DNA of 64,000 bases from assembly GCF_900108295.1 (NCBI RefSeq), contig NZ_FNWK01000001.1, positions 1,426,001-1,490,000 on the forward strand, read 5' to 3'. The stretch comes from Sphingopyxis sp. YR583 (GTDB taxonomy: Bacteria > Pseudomonadota > Alphaproteobacteria > Sphingomonadales > Sphingomonadaceae). Of this stretch, positions 61,705-64,000 are shown one piece after another; the stretch's first letter is position 1, and each line of letters starts with the position of its first letter. The notes beneath the pieces were generated by a model. That model did not search any database. It was given only the letters and a program-made list of their open reading frames with translations, and was not told the DNA's origin. The position numbers and the translations under genes are program-made.

Positions 61705-63267
61705 GTGAAGGTCGCAGCATTTGAACGCGTCGCCGACGTCGCGCGGCGCAATGGCCAGGAACGTCCCGACAAGATCCTGTTTCATTTCGAAGGGCGCGCA
61801 ACCAGCTATGCCGACTTCGATACGAACAGCAATCGTGCGGCCAACGCCCTGATCGCGATCGGGCTGAAACCCGACGACCGCGTTGCCTATCTCGGCAAGA
61901 ACGGCGACCTCTATTTCGAACTGGTGATGGCAGTCGCCAAAGCTGGCGGCGTGATGACCCCGGTCAACTGGCGCCTCGCAGTGCCCGAGATCGCGTGGAT
62001 CATCGACAATTGCGGCGCGCGCATATTGTGCGTCGGACCCGAGTTCACCGAGCTGGTCGCGGCGAACCGCGGCGCGTTTCCGGGGATCGAACATGTGATC
62101 GCGGTCGAGGGCGACTACCAGGCCTGGCGCGACAGCTTTCCCGCCACCGATCCCGACGTCCCGCGCGGCGAGAGCGACGCGGTGATCCAGATGTACACCT
62201 CGGGCACCACCGGCAAGCCCAAGGGCGCGGTGCTGACCAACGGATCGGTGCTGCGCTCGAAGCTCGACCGCGATCCCGCGCTGCAGGCCGATTGGGAACG
62301 CTGGGACGAGGATGACGTCGGCCTCGTCGCGATGCCCTGTTTCCATATCGGCGGCACCGGTTACGGCGTCACCGTGATGACCAACGGCGCGACCGGGGTG
62401 ATCACGCGCGAGTTCGATCCGGGCGGGGTGCTCGACCTGATCGAAGCCTATGGCATTTCGAAAATCTTCATGGTCCCGGCGGCGATGCAGATCATCGTCA
62501 ATCAACCACGCGCGCGCGAGGTCGATTTCTCGCGCCTCCGCCACATCGCCTATGGCGCGTCGCCGATCCCGCTCGACCTGCTGCGCCAGTGTATCGACGT
62601 CTTTCAATGCGGTTTCGTCCAGATGTACGGGATGACCGAGACGTCGGGCACGATCGCCGCGCTGCCGCCCGAGGACCATGACCCCGCGGGCAACGAGCGC
62701 ATGCGCTCGATCGGCAAGCCGCTGCGCGGGGTCGAGATGCAGGTGATCGATACCGACGGCAATGTCCTGCCCCCGCGCGAAATCGGCGAGATCGCGATCC
62801 GCACGCAGGCGAATATGCGCGAATATTGGGGCCGGCCCGAAGCGACGGCGGAGACGATCGACGCGGGCGGCTGGCTGCGCACCGGCGACGCCGGCTACAC
62901 CGACGAGGCCGGCTATTTCTACCTCCACGACCGGGTGAAGGACATGATCATCTCGGGCGGCGAGAATGTCTATCCGGCCGAAGTCGAGAATGCGATCTAT
63001 GGACACCCCGCGGTCGCCGACGTCGCGGTCGTCGGCGTGCCCGATGACAAATGGGGCGAGGCGGTGAAGGCCTGCGTCGTGCTGCGCGAGGGCGCGAGCG
63101 GCGACGCCGGCGAGATCATCGGTTGGGCGCGCGAGCGGATCGCGGGGTATAAATGTCCGAAATCGGTCGATTTCATCCCAGCGCTGCCGCGCAATCCGTC
63201 AGGCAAGATTTTGCGCCGCGAACTGCGCGCACCCTATTGGGAAGGGCGCGAGCGGCAGATCAGCTAG
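61705..63267 (+). CDS. AMP-forming acyl-CoA synthetase
   Basis: A 520-residue acyl/aryl-CoA ligase: phosphate loop YTSGTTGKPKGAVLT, adenine-binding YGMTETSGTI, LRTGDAGYTDEAGYFYL, hinge region DRVKDMIISGGENVYP and the catalytic Lys in NPSGKILRREL. It converts a carboxylic acid to its CoA thioester. The start is a GTG at 61705, with GAGAGGGG upstream, 13 bases after the oxygenase stop, so the two are likely co-transcribed. Its 3' end overlaps the convergent SDR by eight bases. Confidence 0.92.
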   Translation: MKVAAFERVADVARRNGQERPDKILFHFEGRATSYADFDTNSNRAANALIAIGLKPDDRVAYLGKNGDLYFELVMAVAKAGGVMTPVNWRLAVPEIAWIIDNCGARILCVGPEFTELVAANRGAFPGIEHVIAVEGDYQAWRDSFPATDPDVPRGESDAVIQMYTSGTTGKPKGAVLTNGSVLRSKLDRDPALQADWERWDEDDVGLVAMPCFHIGGTGYGVTVMTNGATGVITREFDPGGVLDLIEAYGISKIFMVPAAMQIIVNQPRAREVDFSRLRHIAYGASPIPLDLLRQCIDVFQCGFVQMYGMTETSGTIAALPPEDHDPAGNERMRSIGKPLRGVEMQVIDTDGNVLPPREIGEIAIRTQANMREYWGRPEATAETIDAGGWLRTGDAGYTDEAGYFYLHDRVKDMIISGGENVYPAEVENAIYGHPAVADVAVVGVPDDKWGEAVKACVVLREGASGDAGEIIGWARERIAGYKCPKSVDFIPALPRNPSGKILRRELRAPYWEGRERQIS

Positions 63268-64000
63268 CTTGCAATTTCGCCATCGCGGCGCCGACCGCGG
63301 CGGCGATGTCATGCTCCTGCGGGTTGCCGCGCAGCGCCAGCCCGCCGTTCGGCTGCAGATTCTCGCCGGTCACGAAGGCTTCGTCGCTTGCGAGCCACAG
63401 GCAAGCGTTCGCCACATCCTGCGACGTGTTGAGCCGCCCCAGCGGATAACGCGGCAGGAAAGCATCGACCAATCCCGGCGTCGCGAACGCCCCCTCGGTC
63501 ATCGGCGACTCGGTGAACGCAGGCGATACGATGTTCGCCCTTATCCCCGCCGCCCCGAAATCATTGGCGACGCAGCGGATCAGCGCCTCCGACCCCGTCT
63601 TGGTGCCGATATAGGCCGCATGATTGCTGATCGGTGAGCGCGTCGTCGCCGAGGAAATCTGGATGATCGACCCGCCGGTCGGATCGTTCGCCAGCATCGC
63701 GCCGACGAACGCCTGCAGGAAATGATGCACCCCGGTGAATTGCAGCGCGACGATGCTCGCGAGTTCTTCTTCGGTCACATCGAGCAACGGCTTGAGCAGC
63801 CCCCAGCCGCTGGCGTTGAGCGCGACATCGACCCCGCCCATTTTCGCCTTCGCGGCATCGGCCAGCGCAAAGACCGACGCCTTGTTGGTGATGTCGCAGA
63901 GCGCGGCATGGCCGTCGATCTCGCCCGCAAGCGCTTCGAGCGGTTCCGCCTTGCGCCCCGCGACCATCACCGTCGCGCCCTCGCGCGCGAACAGCCGCGC
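63260..64000 (-). CDS. Short-chain dehydrogenase/reductase (N-terminus beyond the window)
   Basis: A classical SDR truncated by the right edge of the window. Present are MVAGRKAEPLEAL (cofactor region), NASGWGLL (Asn-Ala-Ser-Gly in place of Asn-Ala-Gly), IIQISSATTRSP, YIGTK (Tyr/Lys) and the C-terminus. The cofactor-binding Gly-rich loop lies outside. The frame stays open to 64000. It is convergent with the acyl-CoA ligase gene (8-base overlap). It probably belongs to the same catabolic cluster. Confidence 0.88.
   Translation of the reverse strand, partial: ARLFAREGATVMVAGRKAEPLEALAGEIDGHAALCDITNKASVFALADAAKAKMGGVDVALNASGWGLLKPLLDVTEEELASIVALQFTGVHHFLQAFVGAMLANDPTGGSIIQISSATTRSPISNHAAYIGTKTGSEALIRCVANDFGAAGIRANIVSPAFTESPMTEGAFATPGLVDAFLPRYPLGRLNTSQDVANACLWLASDEAFVTGENLQPNGGLALRGNPQEHDIAAAVGAAMAKLQAS

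Overview
The window looks like the chromosome of a high-GC sphingomonad-type alphaproteobacterium, probably Sphingopyxis or a close relative. The basis is the GC-rich codon use, a TonB/ExbB/ExbD/ExbD operon, a large TonB-dependent receptor inside a catabolic cluster, a carotenoid-cleaving oxygenase, and an alphaproteobacterial-type SOS box. The genus is an inference; no rRNA or other marker gene is present.

Positions 1-28601 are the right-hand part of an integrated conjugative element. A tightly overlapping trbB-C-D-E-J-K-L-F-G-I mating-pair operon runs leftwards (8535 to 1, with trbI cut by the window edge). Its right boundary is a P4-type tyrosine integrase (26986-28371) followed by a 28-nt 3' end of a tRNA-Gly gene (28574-28601), the expected attachment-site scar. 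Between trbB and the integrase lie about 18 kb of cargo with little resemblance to housekeeping genes, made largely of defence-type modules. In order these are: an ImmA-like protein with a destroyed zinc motif, a class III nucleotidyl cyclase and a P-loop/Mrr nuclease fusion (8957-11993); an AbiE-like pair whose regulator carries a PD-(D/E)XK-like domain (12123-14116); a lone DUF4365-like nuclease (14192-15775); a HEPN-like protein with a TRADD-associated-type membrane protein (15805-17289); a UvrD-tail (Tudor-like) protein facing an OLD-family ATPase/TOPRIM nuclease (17344-20122); an SbcD/SbcC-like pair (20302-24053); a PLD-family nuclease; and several unknowns. The cyclase cassette at 8957-11993 is the best candidate for an undescribed system.

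Positions 28602-51163 are ordinary chromosomal genes: transglutaminase, MFS pumps, a CinA-like protein, glutathione transferase, BI-1, RNA 2',3'-cyclic phosphodiesterase, LMW phosphatase, Cu/Zn superoxide dismutase, the TonB energy-transduction operon, homoserine dehydrogenase, class II fructose bisphosphatase, an alkyl sulfatase, two bacterial-PH proteins and RecJ. Two tRNA-Glu genes (TTC and CTC anticodons) and a third partial tRNA-Glu copy follow (51256-51549).

Positions 51568-64000 are a catabolic cluster. It holds an Old Yellow Enzyme, four short-chain dehydrogenases, a ThuA-like protein, a GMC oxidoreductase, a TonB-dependent receptor, a carotenoid/lignostilbene-type oxygenase and an acyl-CoA ligase. 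Together they suggest uptake, oxidation, double-bond cleavage and CoA activation of a hydrophobic alcohol or alkene, such as a terpenoid or lignin-derived compound. The actual substrate cannot be read from the sequence.
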